Of a DNA stretch of 64,000 nt, positions 15,366 to 25,131 are shown piece after piece. Below the pieces are notes generated by a model that saw only the letters and a program-made list of their open reading frames with translations, ran no database searches and was not told the DNA's origin. The translations under genes and the position numbers were made by a program. The DNA comes from Bacteroidales bacterium. Its GTDB lineage: Bacteria; Bacteroidota; Bacteroidia; Bacteroidales; UBA932. Location of the stretch: NCBI GenBank assembly GCA_017546125.1, contig JAFYXO010000003.1:1-64000 (forward strand), given 5' to 3'. Positions within the stretch are counted from its first letter, which is position 1. Every line of letters begins with the position of its first letter.

Positions 15366-16988
15366 CTAGAAAATATGGGATGAGTAGACCTCGCTTCCAT
15401 TTTCTGTCAGACCCTCGATTACCACCTTGAACTTACCTTCATACTGAGGGAGAACACACTTGAACTCAAATTCACCATTTGCAGGTATCTCCACTATAGG
15501 ATTCCAATAGATGGTAGACAGAAAATTGGGGTACCCCTTTTCGGAAGCAGCCTTCATCCCCAGAAAAGCTTGAGGCCAGCTGACACCATCAAACTCGACA
15601 ATACTCACATTGCGAGGCAAACGGACACCGGCCATATCACCTTTATAAGTAATGAAGTTCACGACTCCATCGTACATAATATGATTAAGCATATATCTTT
15701 TAGGATATACGACAATCTGCTTGATCAGATGCTGGTCTATCCCCAATATTACCGAATGGTCACTTACAGGGATACCATCCAGAAGGGCAAGGCACTTCGT
15801 CTGGGATTCCCACAACACCTTTATCTCTTCCACACCACCAGTTCTTCTAACCCTCACAAAATCGACATACTCCCTCAGGACCTCTTCCAGATTCTGAAAT
15901 CTGGTATAATCATCAAGGTTATACACCAGTGGTGAAGTATTACCAAAAAATGAGTTATCCTTCTTCTGACACATCTCCCAAAGTGTATCGGCATCAAATC
16001 TGCGTGATATTTGCATTCGTCTCCCCCTTTCCACCAATGCACTCTCCATTTCAGGAACAATCTCCAAGGGGGGAATCTGTGGCACTATCCGGGCATACTC
16101 TCCCTCTTTGATTTTTACGGCAGGCTCTGATGAGAGATCTGAAGCATACCCTTCCACTTCAAAAACCAAATCCCTTTGGCCCATAATGTTTCCTGTATGG
16201 TATACCACTGTCCCATCTTCTCTCACTTTATTTATATATACATCATCAGTATTGCCCATGGCACTCATATAAACATACCTGCCGGCCATGCTACTCCCAT
16301 CCTTCCCCTCGACCTGCACAGTAACAATCTCACCGGCATAATCCACCTCCTCGACCTTCCCAAAATCGCCCTTTCTCTCCAGTAGAGAGGTCGTGTTATA
16401 ACTTCCTGACATCTCCTCAAGCTCATCCATATGGAAAACTGAGACACAGATATCGAGCCCCTCCTTTTCGGCATTTTCTATCTTTATAGGGACTATTCCA
16501 TCACATGGAGCCCCAACATTGATCCTAATATCACTCCTGGCTTCCAGCACAAATTTCCCTGTTCTCATACCATTACCCTTAACTACACCATCTTTTACTT
16601 TTGTAGTAGCAGCAGTATTGAAAACAGAAATTATTTTTCCATTGAACTCCCCTTGCGCATCTCCCCCATCACATTTTGTGTACGACACTATTGAATAATT
16701 GCCCGTGGGCAATGTCATAGGAATTCTGAACCTTCCACAACCTCTACCTCTTATCAATGCTGCCTTGGCAGTGGACGCCACACCTTCATTTGAAACAAAC
16801 TGCAGATATGCCACATCGCTCAAGTTTGAGTAGCTGCCACTTTCGTCATCAATACAATGGACAGAATACCATATATCTTCCCCTACCAGATAGACATCCT
16901 TATCTGTCGAAACATATACACGTTCCTGACCCGACAGAAGACTCCATGAACAGATCAGCAATGCCAATATACATATTCCTTTTCTCAT
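15366..16988 (-). CDS. Exported MG2/A2M-like domain protein of a TonB operon
   Basis: 540 residues with a signal peptide (1-20, ending SGQ). Residues ~22-110 (VYVSTDKDVYLVGEDIWYSVHC, then LPTGNYSIVSYT) resemble the macroglobulin-like domain seen in Bacteroidetes proteins that accompany TonB receptors. The rest is beta-rich, ending in another Ig-like segment (VEIPANGEFEFKCVLPQYEGKFKVVIEG). It is the last gene of the 21547-15366 operon, 17 bp after a DUF4249 lipoprotein. Probably a periplasmic or surface accessory of the receptor. The ligand is unknown. Confidence 0.65.
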   Translation of the reverse strand: MRKGICILALLICSWSLLSGQERVYVSTDKDVYLVGEDIWYSVHCIDDESGSYSNLSDVAYLQFVSNEGVASTAKAALIRGRGCGRFRIPMTLPTGNYSIVSYTKCDGGDAQGEFNGKIISVFNTAATTKVKDGVVKGNGMRTGKFVLEARSDIRINVGAPCDGIVPIKIENAEKEGLDICVSVFHMDELEEMSGSYNTTSLLERKGDFGKVEEVDYAGEIVTVQVEGKDGSSMAGRYVYMSAMGNTDDVYINKVREDGTVVYHTGNIMGQRDLVFEVEGYASDLSSEPAVKIKEGEYARIVPQIPPLEIVPEMESALVERGRRMQISRRFDADTLWEMCQKKDNSFFGNTSPLVYNLDDYTRFQNLEEVLREYVDFVRVRRTGGVEEIKVLWESQTKCLALLDGIPVSDHSVILGIDQHLIKQIVVYPKRYMLNHIMYDGVVNFITYKGDMAGVRLPRNVSIVEFDGVSWPQAFLGMKAASEKGYPNFLSTIYWNPIVEIPANGEFEFKCVLPQYEGKFKVVIEGLTENGSEVYSSHIF

Positions 16989-17005
16989 ACTTCCATTTTT
17001 AAATA

Positions 17006-18205
17006 TTATCTTGGCCAGAAATCGGGTCTGGTACTATTTGAATAGGTTCTGCAGTCTGTACACCACTCCTTCTCCACAAAATAGGCTCTATCTTTTGAAG
17101 GTATACCATCATAATCATAGTATACCCAAGGCCGATAACCCCTGTTATAGTATTTTCTCCACATGTATATCGGCTCTCCTTGTTCGGTATACTCCATATG
17201 GCGAACCACCACGACATCACAGTCCACCTTAAATATTTGCTCTTTTGACCAATCTATAAAAGCCCTTTTAGCAGTCAGAGTCGATACACTAATGTAACCT
17301 ATCACCACCTCATCCGGATTCTCTTTACATGCAATATTCCCCCTCATCTCACTTGGCTGAGGACCGAACAGTCCTCCGGTACCGGAAGTATTTTTCCTGA
17401 TATTGTCCCAATAACAATATGCATCTCTGTCAAGTGCTTTCTGGACAACAGATATTGAGTACAGCTTCATTACCCTTGTATCTGTATTGGGTATTTCATT
17501 CAGTATGGATTTGTATATGACATTCTGTGAGAGTTTCTCAGTATTGGCTATATAGGTCCAAACTGATTTGGCCTCACTGAAACAATAAGTGCGCTGGTAT
17601 ATCTCTTCAGGGCTCAGTTCCCTCATCGTATCCTCATATCTGTTATACTCCAGAGTGGCAGGATATACCGCATTGCTCTCCCAATTTTCGACATAATTCC
17701 ACTTGCAGTACAAAAAGTCATCTGAATCCTCATTATGAGTAGTCACCTCTATCTTAGCAGATTCCCTGTCTTCTGCCACTGTGTAGGTTATACTGTCTAT
17801 CTGCGGCGAAATAAGCACTTTCTTATATGACGAGATATAGTTTCCTCTCCCAGGAACAGAGACCGCAAGTCTGTATTTTCCATTCAGGTCAAGGCTCCTT
17901 GTGTCCACTTCAAATACGTTCATCTGCCCTTCTCTCATCACACCCGGATATCTCTCCCCCGATTCACTCTCTACACACACCGAAACACCCGGCGGAAGGG
18001 TATTCTGTTCCTCACCCAATAATGGCTGAGTATACCCTACCGTCACTGTCGTGATATCTCCTACATTTATATCGCCATCAATCACTACCAATGGGACATC
18101 CAGACCCTGTATCTCATCATCTTCTGGGATGTAATCGTATACACAACTTACAGAGACCAGCCCTATCAGCACTGCAAACAATATTTCGTAAAATCTCCTC
18201 TTCAT
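17006..18205 (-). CDS. DUF4249 family lipoprotein
   Basis: 399 residues. The lipoprotein signal ends in the lipobox SVSC (Cys about residue 21). A DUF4249-like body follows (LVVIDGDINVGDITTVTVGYTQP near the start, a beta-rich region, and a C-terminal part rich in Tyr and Trp). DUF4249 proteins sit next to TonB receptors and probably act as surface-side partners, comparable in place to SusD but unrelated. Here it begins 7 bp after the receptor gene. A second member lies at 21628. Confidence 0.75.
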   Translation of the reverse strand: MKRRFYEILFAVLIGLVSVSCVYDYIPEDDEIQGLDVPLVVIDGDINVGDITTVTVGYTQPLLGEEQNTLPPGVSVCVESESGERYPGVMREGQMNVFEVDTRSLDLNGKYRLAVSVPGRGNYISSYKKVLISPQIDSITYTVAEDRESAKIEVTTHNEDSDDFLYCKWNYVENWESNAVYPATLEYNRYEDTMRELSPEEIYQRTYCFSEAKSVWTYIANTEKLSQNVIYKSILNEIPNTDTRVMKLYSISVVQKALDRDAYCYWDNIRKNTSGTGGLFGPQPSEMRGNIACKENPDEVVIGYISVSTLTAKRAFIDWSKEQIFKVDCDVVVVRHMEYTEQGEPIYMWRKYYNRGYRPWVYYDYDGIPSKDRAYFVEKEWCTDCRTYSNSTRPDFWPR

Positions 18206-18212
18206 ACAGCCC

Positions 18213-20867
18213 CTAAAATTTAAAGTTAAAGTTCACATAAGGTATTGGCGCTCCAAAAATACATAATTTATGACCCTTTACCTCACCGGCACTATTGGTA
18301 TCAAAGTAGATGGAGTAAACATTCTTACGGCCTGTGACATTATATACACCCACAGTGAATGAGAAGTGGGTAAAAGCATCCAGTCTGTGGGTAGGGTCGA
18401 AATTCATAGCCACATCTATTCTGAAATAATCGGGTATCCTATGACTGTTTCTTTCAGAATAGTATAGCTTTGTAGCACCGTCATATTGATACTTAGCCAC
18501 AGGAATGGTTATTGGTCTTCCCGTTGCATAATCCCCATTGACAGAGAGACTTATCCTCTGAGTAAATTTATAGTTGGCCACCAGCTTCAGATCGTGTGGT
18601 TTGTCGTATGCAGCATCGTACCACTTGCCTCCATTTATAGCCATATTACCCCTGTCACCCACCTCTCTCAACTGAGTTTTGGACCAGGTATAGGCCAGCC
18701 ACCCATTCAGCTTGCCCAGAGGCTTTTTCAGCATAAATTCCACACCATAGGCTTTACCCTGTGTCTGTACCACATCTGCCGCAAGATTTCTGTTCATCAC
18801 CAGCACTGCACCACTCTTATAGTCCAGATAGTTCTCCATCTGCTTATAGTACCCCTCAACAGAGACCTCCACTTTGTTCTGGAACAGATTTGTGTAAAAA
18901 CCACCTGCTGCCTGCCACCCTTCCTGAGGTTTGATATCCTTGTCACTTAACTTCCAAATATCTGTAGGTGACATGGTGGTGGTATTGGAAAGCATATGGA
19001 TATATTGTGTCAGACTGTTGAAACCGGCTTTGAAAGAGATATTGTCAGTAATCATAACTCGTCCCGAGACCCTTATTTCAGGATGGTGGTATCTCTTTCC
19101 ATTAGTGGAAAAAAGTGAATACCTCAAGCCATAATCCATAAAGAATCTTTCTGACACATTCCAGCTATGGCTCAAATATGCAGAAGCCTCTATAGCTCTC
19201 TCCTTCGGCAAGACATCCGCTACCACCAGAGACTCCTCCCCATAAGGGAGAAAACTTCCGGGGGAGAGATCATACCCTATCGCATCCACGCCGTAGATAA
19301 GTGTATGATCCTTGCCCAACAGAGATTTGAACTTGAGTTTGCTGTATACCTGCTGGATATTGAAAGTCATCTCATATGAATTCACAGGATTATATTTATC
19401 ATATGTAGCATATCTGTACATATCATAACCGGCCGCCAGCTCCATCGTATGCTTTTCGTGAAAATTATATCTCCACTTGAGCGAACCGTTCCCATTACTG
19501 TATCTGTAACTGGTATCGGCACTGAATCTGAAGCCATCCTGTGACCAGTAGCCGTTAAGATGGAGAGAACTTTTCTCGCTGAAGCGATGGGTAACACCGG
19601 CGGTGATATCATAAAAGGAGGCTGCACCATTATTGTATTCACTATTTTCCGGCAGGAGCTTAAGCATCCAGTCCGAATATGTAGCCCTTGCCCCTACAAT
19701 AAAAGTAGTATTCTCTGTAATCGGCCCCTCGATATGCCCTCTGGTGGTCAAAAGACCCAATCCCAGCGACCCTGTCAGATTCTTGTTATTACCCTCCCTG
19801 CTATTGACATCCAGCACAGAAGATATCCTGCCGCCATACTCTACAGGGATAGAGCTTTTATACAACTCAATATCACTTACTATATCGGGGTTGAACCCGG
19901 AGAACATTCCGAAAAGATGGGAGGGATTATATACTGTACCTCCATTGAAAAGGACCAGATTCTGATCTGTGGCACCTCCACGGACATTGAATCCTCCACC
20001 CGCCTCTCCGACCGATTTTACACCCGGAAGGGTCAATATTATTTTCACAACATCTGCTTCACCAAAGACAACAGGGACTTTCTTCATCCTCTCTATTCTA
20101 ACCTTCTCTATACCTATTTCGTTGTTGCGCACTTTATTGGTGTTTTCTGCAGATACTACGGCACCGGTCAGGGCATAGACCTTCTCCTGTACCGTAATAT
20201 CCAGAGTTCCATCACCATACACCTGCAAATGCACTTGTGAGTCCTCCAGAGAAAAGCCGCTTACATCCAGAGTACTCTCACCCACAGGTAAAAGGATCTT
20301 GTAAAATCCGGCAGCATCAGACTGGGCAAAAGAGCTGGACTTCAAATGGGCAATAGTGACACCAATAGCAGGTTCTCCGGTTCTGGAATCCCGGACATAT
20401 CCGCTAAGATACGCTTGGGTGGAGTTCTTATTTTTACTGTCTCCCACCTGATATACCTTATTCTGATAATTGGCCTGATTGTCCGAGACGCCCAACAAAT
20501 CATGATACTCGATTTTATCCCCCTCTTTTTCCTCATCCAAGGCAAACCATCCCATAGGGAGTGCCTCCTTAACAGGTGAGCCCTTCAACAAGAAAACAAG
20601 CCCTTCCACCTCTGAAAAAATATACCCTTTCTCCTTCAACATCCTGGAAACATCTTCCATCAGAGTGGCACTTGACACATTTACAGTAAAAGTGAGAATC
20701 CCGGATTCATCTTTATTGTAGTATATCTGCCGGTCAATGCTTTTCTGTATTATGGAGACAAGGGAATCGAGTCCGATATTCCTTCGGAAATCGGATGTTT
20801 GCGAAAATGCAGACACAATTGCAAACAAGAATATCAGAATAACCAGTCCTCCCCTTTTCATAATCAA
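18213..20867 (-). CDS. TonB-dependent outer membrane receptor with STN and carboxypeptidase-like domains
   Basis: 884 residues. A signal peptide (1-22) is followed by an STN-like domain at about 25-100 (IYYNKDESGILTFTVNVSSA, EEVSRMLKEKGY-type pattern), a carboxypeptidase-regulatory-like domain at about 145-235 (GYVRDSRTGEPAIGVTIAHL), a plug at about 240-350 (VVKIILTLPGVKSVGEAGGG, FNVRGGATDQNLVLFNGG) and a 22-strand-type barrel to the C-terminus (YVNFNFKF ends in Phe, as barrel proteins do). The STN domain suggests signalling to a FecR/sigma pair. The nearest such pair belongs to the adjacent operon. Its ATG overlaps the upstream 227-residue gene by 4 bp. Confidence 0.88.
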   Translation of the reverse strand: MIMKRGGLVILIFLFAIVSAFSQTSDFRRNIGLDSLVSIIQKSIDRQIYYNKDESGILTFTVNVSSATLMEDVSRMLKEKGYIFSEVEGLVFLLKGSPVKEALPMGWFALDEEKEGDKIEYHDLLGVSDNQANYQNKVYQVGDSKNKNSTQAYLSGYVRDSRTGEPAIGVTIAHLKSSSFAQSDAAGFYKILLPVGESTLDVSGFSLEDSQVHLQVYGDGTLDITVQEKVYALTGAVVSAENTNKVRNNEIGIEKVRIERMKKVPVVFGEADVVKIILTLPGVKSVGEAGGGFNVRGGATDQNLVLFNGGTVYNPSHLFGMFSGFNPDIVSDIELYKSSIPVEYGGRISSVLDVNSREGNNKNLTGSLGLGLLTTRGHIEGPITENTTFIVGARATYSDWMLKLLPENSEYNNGAASFYDITAGVTHRFSEKSSLHLNGYWSQDGFRFSADTSYRYSNGNGSLKWRYNFHEKHTMELAAGYDMYRYATYDKYNPVNSYEMTFNIQQVYSKLKFKSLLGKDHTLIYGVDAIGYDLSPGSFLPYGEESLVVADVLPKERAIEASAYLSHSWNVSERFFMDYGLRYSLFSTNGKRYHHPEIRVSGRVMITDNISFKAGFNSLTQYIHMLSNTTTMSPTDIWKLSDKDIKPQEGWQAAGGFYTNLFQNKVEVSVEGYYKQMENYLDYKSGAVLVMNRNLAADVVQTQGKAYGVEFMLKKPLGKLNGWLAYTWSKTQLREVGDRGNMAINGGKWYDAAYDKPHDLKLVANYKFTQRISLSVNGDYATGRPITIPVAKYQYDGATKLYYSERNSHRIPDYFRIDVAMNFDPTHRLDAFTHFSFTVGVYNVTGRKNVYSIYFDTNSAGEVKGHKLCIFGAPIPYVNFNFKF

Positions 20868-21547
20868 TGTGCCCCCTCCACCATAGACATTAAATATACC
20901 AGATTACTGTCCATATCTTTCTCAGAATGATGACTCATATACGATTTGATATCCCTCTTGAAAGGCTTGTAGACACGCTGCAAATCCCTCTCTTTCCTGA
21001 TTTGCCTCACTTGCCCCTCCTTCACCAGCCAATATTTGACCTTAGGGACAAATACTTTGGTAATGTTTCCGGATGGGAATTCCGCACGATCATACAACTC
21101 TACTCTGATTTGCTTCAAGATCATATCCTTTCCATCATAGAGCACCTGATAATATCCTGCATCAAGCCCTTTTATCTCCCTCTCCCCATTCAATGACACA
21201 TATCTCCTCTTGCCTATGCTAAAATCACCGACAAGACTATTTTTCAAGACAATACAATCTTTGGTAGTGCCGACCCTCACATGGACCTCCCCTCTATAAC
21301 AGTTGAGATTCAACATAAGACCATAATACATCTTGCCATTGAACTCGATATCCCCCATTTCAAACTCATCCGAATAAGCATATACAGTACCAGTAAAAGG
21401 GAAAGGATACCTCTGGACAATCTCACCTCTAAAGACAGGTGAATCAAAGCCGGCCTCCGCATAATAATCGTACCGCTGCTGAGAATGCAACAGTGCGGGG
21501 AGACTCAAAAGAAAAATCCCTAGAGTATATTTGAAAAAAGTGCTCAT
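20864..21547 (-). CDS. Exported protein of unknown function heading a TonB operon
   Basis: 227 residues, signal peptide 1-22 (LLHSQ). No family recognised with confidence. The mature part has beta-rich segments at about 40-120 (GTVYAYSDEFEMGDIEFNGK, GEVHVRVGTTKDCIVLKN), which may be strands of a small barrel or lipid-binding fold. A basic C-terminal region follows (RQIRKERDLQRVYKPFKRD). It is first in the operon with a TonB receptor, DUF4249 lipoprotein and MG2-like protein, directly behind the tandem promoter repeat. Probably a periplasmic accessory. Confidence 0.6.
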   Translation of the reverse strand: MSTFFKYTLGIFLLSLPALLHSQQRYDYYAEAGFDSPVFRGEIVQRYPFPFTGTVYAYSDEFEMGDIEFNGKMYYGLMLNLNCYRGEVHVRVGTTKDCIVLKNSLVGDFSIGKRRYVSLNGEREIKGLDAGYYQVLYDGKDMILKQIRVELYDRAEFPSGNITKVFVPKVKYWLVKEGQVRQIRKERDLQRVYKPFKRDIKSYMSHHSEKDMDSNLVYLMSMVEGAH

Positions 21548-21560
21548 AGGACTGGAAATA

Positions 21561-21620
21561 CAATTTCAAATATACAAATACAATTTCAAATATACAAATA
21601 CAATTTCAAATATTAAATAT
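21561..21620 (-). promoter_or_regulatory. Tandem 20-bp repeat forming overlapping promoters
   Basis: CAATTTCAAATATACAAATA is repeated at 21561-21580 and 21581-21600, with a third diverged copy at 21601-21620. Read on the minus strand each unit provides TATATTTG (21574-21567 and 21594-21587). The TTTG of the next unit (21598-21595) lies exactly 20 nt upstream of the first -7 element, so the repeat period equals the -33/-7 spacing. The array sits 14 bp from the ATG at 21547. Copy-number change would add or remove promoters. Confidence 0.65.
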
Positions 21621-21627
21621 AAAAATT

Positions 21628-22689
21628 TTACAAATCAAGCCAGTCCGTCTCTGACATAAGTACTCCCGCCAATATACCGGCACCATTATTAATATTTGAA
21701 TAGGCATATCCTGCCGGAGCAAGACCTATCTCCCCGAAGACATTATCATCTATCTGGTTTTGGGCATAGGCATATCTGCTGAAATCTGATGTGAATCTGT
21801 ATATCCTTATCTTATATCTGTATTTTTCTGAATAAAGAGCATGACGCCCGGTCTCATCTTTCTCCTCTATAGTGAATCCCTGACTATAGGTATTCACTGC
21901 CTCCAATACTGCATTCCCCCCATTGAACTTCCTGTCCATAAACATTATGACACCGTCATAAGTATTGCACGAAATTCCGTCAAATTTCACATTGAGGACG
22001 GTACTGGTCTGTGGAAGCAGTGGGGTATCAGACATATCCGGCACTACACCAGAGCTGTAATACACAGAGGTATCCCTCTGTACTCCTCCCCGAAAGTTAA
22101 TATATGTGGATATGGTCTCTCTTACAAACTGAATACCGTATGCATCTCCGGCCTTTGGACTATCCTTTACCTCCAGCCTGACATTCAGCCACAAATTATA
22201 ATTTGGTTCAGGGCCCACATATTCTGCAGGTTTTATAACAGCCTTGGTTTCCTGGGTAGCATCATACACCTCATAATCAAGCTTGTAATCCGAAAGTGGA
22301 ATAGGGACCACTGTCTCAGACTCCACTGTCTCAAAGCCGTCAGCACTAACCACCACTTTCACTCTATCATCGGGAAGTGGAGCATATTCCGCCACCCAAT
22401 ACCCATTGGGAATCCCCCTCAACGAGTCCCCTTGCTCCATATATTTCACCTCCACCATATCTCCATTTACCATCAGCTTCACATCGGGAGAGAAACTGTT
22501 TATGTCATAATCACAGTTCAAAGGAAGAGCAGGAAGGACCTTAAGTGCTATGAAATCCTTTATACCGGGAAAACACTCCACAAAAATAATCTTCTCGCCG
22601 TCCATCTTCAGGTCAAACTTCTTTTCGCATGAAAAGAGCACCAATACCATAAGGGCACAGCCCAACATATATATCAATCTTCTCATCAT
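21628..22689 (-). CDS. DUF4249 family lipoprotein
   Basis: 353 residues with lipoprotein signal (lipobox LFSC, Cys about residue 21), then a DUF4249-like body starting LKMDGEKIIFVECFPG. The middle (GPEPNYNLWLNVRLEVKDSP) and C-terminal part (EIGLAPAGYAYSNINNGAGIL) fit the pattern of the family, whose members end with a GxF/A-nnG-GIF-like segment. Starts 2 bp after the TonB receptor gene. Last gene of the sigma-FecR-receptor group. Confidence 0.75.
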   Translation of the reverse strand: MMRRLIYMLGCALMVLVLFSCEKKFDLKMDGEKIIFVECFPGIKDFIALKVLPALPLNCDYDINSFSPDVKLMVNGDMVEVKYMEQGDSLRGIPNGYWVAEYAPLPDDRVKVVVSADGFETVESETVVPIPLSDYKLDYEVYDATQETKAVIKPAEYVGPEPNYNLWLNVRLEVKDSPKAGDAYGIQFVRETISTYINFRGGVQRDTSVYYSSGVVPDMSDTPLLPQTSTVLNVKFDGISCNTYDGVIMFMDRKFNGGNAVLEAVNTYSQGFTIEEKDETGRHALYSEKYRYKIRIYRFTSDFSRYAYAQNQIDDNVFGEIGLAPAGYAYSNINNGAGILAGVLMSETDWLDL

Positions 22690-22691
22690 CT

Positions 22692-25121
22692 CTAAAATTT
22701 AAGTGTATAACTGAATGTGGGGATTATCGGGATAAGGCCCAACCCCTCCCCCACATATTTTATCAGATTGCCCTGATCATCATACTCTCCCGACACATAG
22801 GCAAACACAATATTTGTCCTGCAATATGCATTGTATATGCTCAGGTTCCATATGCTCTGATTTCCCCGTTTGGTGGTTTTATGGAAATTCAAGCCCAGAT
22901 CGAGCCTGTGGTAGTCAGGCAGCTGCATATTATTGGGCTCGCTATACACTGAATTGTATATCGGATAGCCGCCATTGGGGGCAGCTGGGTCGTGCACATA
23001 GTGAGACTCCACAGTTATCCTGCTCCCGCTCCTCCAGTTCCAGGCGCCATAGACCTCAAACCTCTTGGTAAACTTGTGCTTGAGCATAAGGGTTAGTTTA
23101 TGCCTGTTGTCATTCCTGTCCCTGTACCAGTCTCTGTAGAAATCGTCAAACTTCCTCTGGTTCCACATCAGGGTATAGTAGGCATTGGCCTCTGTCTTCT
23201 CCCCTTTCCAGCTGAGCTCAGTCTCCATACCCCACGAACGTCCCTGCCCCAGAATATAGGACTCATCCCAATTGGTAAGTGGTGGAAATATGGCATTGAT
23301 CCCGAAATACTCTATAAGATTGGACATCTTCTTGAACCACCCCTCCACATTAAGTGTGATATGCCCCGGCAGGTTTGAGTAGAGCCCTGCAGCCACCTCC
23401 CTCGACCTCGACGGTGGGATAGTGGCAGTCGATGGGAGCCAGCAGTTGGTCGGAAGATCAAGGTATACTGTGGATACCAGATGCGTAGGCTGCGACATCT
23501 CCGAATATGAAGCCTTCGCAGAGAGATAATCATTGACCTTCCAGTTCAATGAAGCCCTCGGCTCCAATGAGTGCCAGTTCTTCCCTTGCGAAGCGACAAA
23601 TGAGTAGCGGAGTCCGAGATTCATCGTCAAACGCGACCCAAGGCTCATCTCATCCTCCACATACAGAGCTGCAGTCTGCATATGGGCATTGGCCGAATCC
23701 CCAGCCTCCACATAGACATCTGCCCTCTCCTTATATATAAACTCCTGCTGCATTACAGATGATGGTGAGTAGATATGGTATTGGGCAGTGGCGCCATAGC
23801 GCAATTTATGATTCTCCCCCAATCGGTGGAAGAGGTCTGCATTGATCCCGAAATCGTGCACAAGGGAGTTAACATATTGCCCCCCTTTCTCCCTTACATC
23901 CGGGTGCAGACTGGTCCAATCCTCAAAATAGAACCCAAGCTGCGAGTGGGAACGGGTATAGTACGCAGTAGTACTGAGAGAGAGATCCTTTGACAAATCG
24001 TATCTCCAGTTGAGTGATCCGAGGGTATTGCCCCAGTTCATCGGAAGCCCCACATTGCTCTCCTCCTGGCGGCTTATCTCTGCAATACCATCATCGCCGA
24101 TCTGATAATACTCGTTAAAATTGTACTGATTGTAATTGAAAACATCCCTCCCCATATAAAACGCCCCACGCAGGATGCTCCTCTGAGAGAACTTGTGGGT
24201 AATCTTCGCATTGAAATCGCTGAAAGCGTACCTCAGATCAAGTTTATCATCCGGCTGATTCTCCTTATTGAAAAAGTATAGGGCAGGGACCGATATGGTC
24301 TCCATCCAGGTTCTCCTCAAGCCTATATTAAAAGAGGTACGACCTTTCCATATAGGCCCCTCCAGCTGCAGGTGGCCATCAATGAGTCCGATAGCGAAAG
24401 TGCCGTGATAGTCATAAAAATCTCCATCTTTGGTGGTAACATCCACCACCGAAGACATCTTCGAGCCGAAACGTGCAGGAAAACCACTCTTATAGAAATC
24501 AATATTTTCTAAAACATCAGTATTGAATGAGGAGAAGAGCCCCGCCAGATGGCTCACCTGATAGATGGGCACTCCGTCCAGAAGGAACAGATTGTCACTT
24601 CCGTCCCCTCCATGGACATAAAGTCCAGACAAAAGCTCTGTACCGGTCGCCACCCCTGGGAGGAGCTGGATACTTTTTATAACATCAGGAGTGCTGAAAA
24701 AGGCGAAACCTGAGTTTATGAACTCCTTATTAAGCCTCTTCAGACCGGTCTGAGTCACCTTGTGCTTCTGCTCCAGCTGTGCTGTAACCTGTGCCATAGA
24801 GAGTGTATCCCTCCACACATCCTCAAACATCACGTCGTAGTCTTTGGGCTTTTTACCGTCCCTGGTCAGAACCACATACCTTTTGTTTATATCCCAATTG
24901 ATCCCGGTCCCATCAAAAAGTCTCTTGAGAACCTCCTCCAAAGTCATCCCCTTACCGATCTCCACACTGGAGGGGATATCCAGATCAAGGGCTGCATCGT
25001 GAATAAAATTCACCTCATAAATCTCATGCACCAGAATCAGCTTATCCCTCAGTGTCCCCCCTTTTCCGGCCATCGCCACAGTGGAAACCATAAGAAGAGC
25101 CATCAATAAAATCTTCTTCAT
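22692..25121 (-). CDS. TonB-dependent outer membrane receptor with STN domain
   Basis: 809 residues. Signal peptide 1-18, STN-like domain about 25-95 (IPSSVEIGKGMTLEEVLKRL, GTGINWDINKRYVVLTRDG), plug about 140-240 (LPGVATGTELLSGLYVHGGDG, NLFLLDGVPIYQVSHLAGLF), barrel 245-809 ending TFSYTLKF. It lacks the carboxypeptidase-like domain of its neighbour at 18213. It follows FecR by 10 bp, so the STN domain plausibly contacts FecR to release the sigma factor encoded at 26180. The ligand is unknown; siderophores and glycans are both possible. Confidence 0.9.
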   Translation of the reverse strand: MKKILLMALLMVSTVAMAGKGGTLRDKLILVHEIYEVNFIHDAALDLDIPSSVEIGKGMTLEEVLKRLFDGTGINWDINKRYVVLTRDGKKPKDYDVMFEDVWRDTLSMAQVTAQLEQKHKVTQTGLKRLNKEFINSGFAFFSTPDVIKSIQLLPGVATGTELLSGLYVHGGDGSDNLFLLDGVPIYQVSHLAGLFSSFNTDVLENIDFYKSGFPARFGSKMSSVVDVTTKDGDFYDYHGTFAIGLIDGHLQLEGPIWKGRTSFNIGLRRTWMETISVPALYFFNKENQPDDKLDLRYAFSDFNAKITHKFSQRSILRGAFYMGRDVFNYNQYNFNEYYQIGDDGIAEISRQEESNVGLPMNWGNTLGSLNWRYDLSKDLSLSTTAYYTRSHSQLGFYFEDWTSLHPDVREKGGQYVNSLVHDFGINADLFHRLGENHKLRYGATAQYHIYSPSSVMQQEFIYKERADVYVEAGDSANAHMQTAALYVEDEMSLGSRLTMNLGLRYSFVASQGKNWHSLEPRASLNWKVNDYLSAKASYSEMSQPTHLVSTVYLDLPTNCWLPSTATIPPSRSREVAAGLYSNLPGHITLNVEGWFKKMSNLIEYFGINAIFPPLTNWDESYILGQGRSWGMETELSWKGEKTEANAYYTLMWNQRKFDDFYRDWYRDRNDNRHKLTLMLKHKFTKRFEVYGAWNWRSGSRITVESHYVHDPAAPNGGYPIYNSVYSEPNNMQLPDYHRLDLGLNFHKTTKRGNQSIWNLSIYNAYCRTNIVFAYVSGEYDDQGNLIKYVGEGLGLIPIIPTFSYTLKF

Positions 25122-25131
25122 CGTTTTCGAA

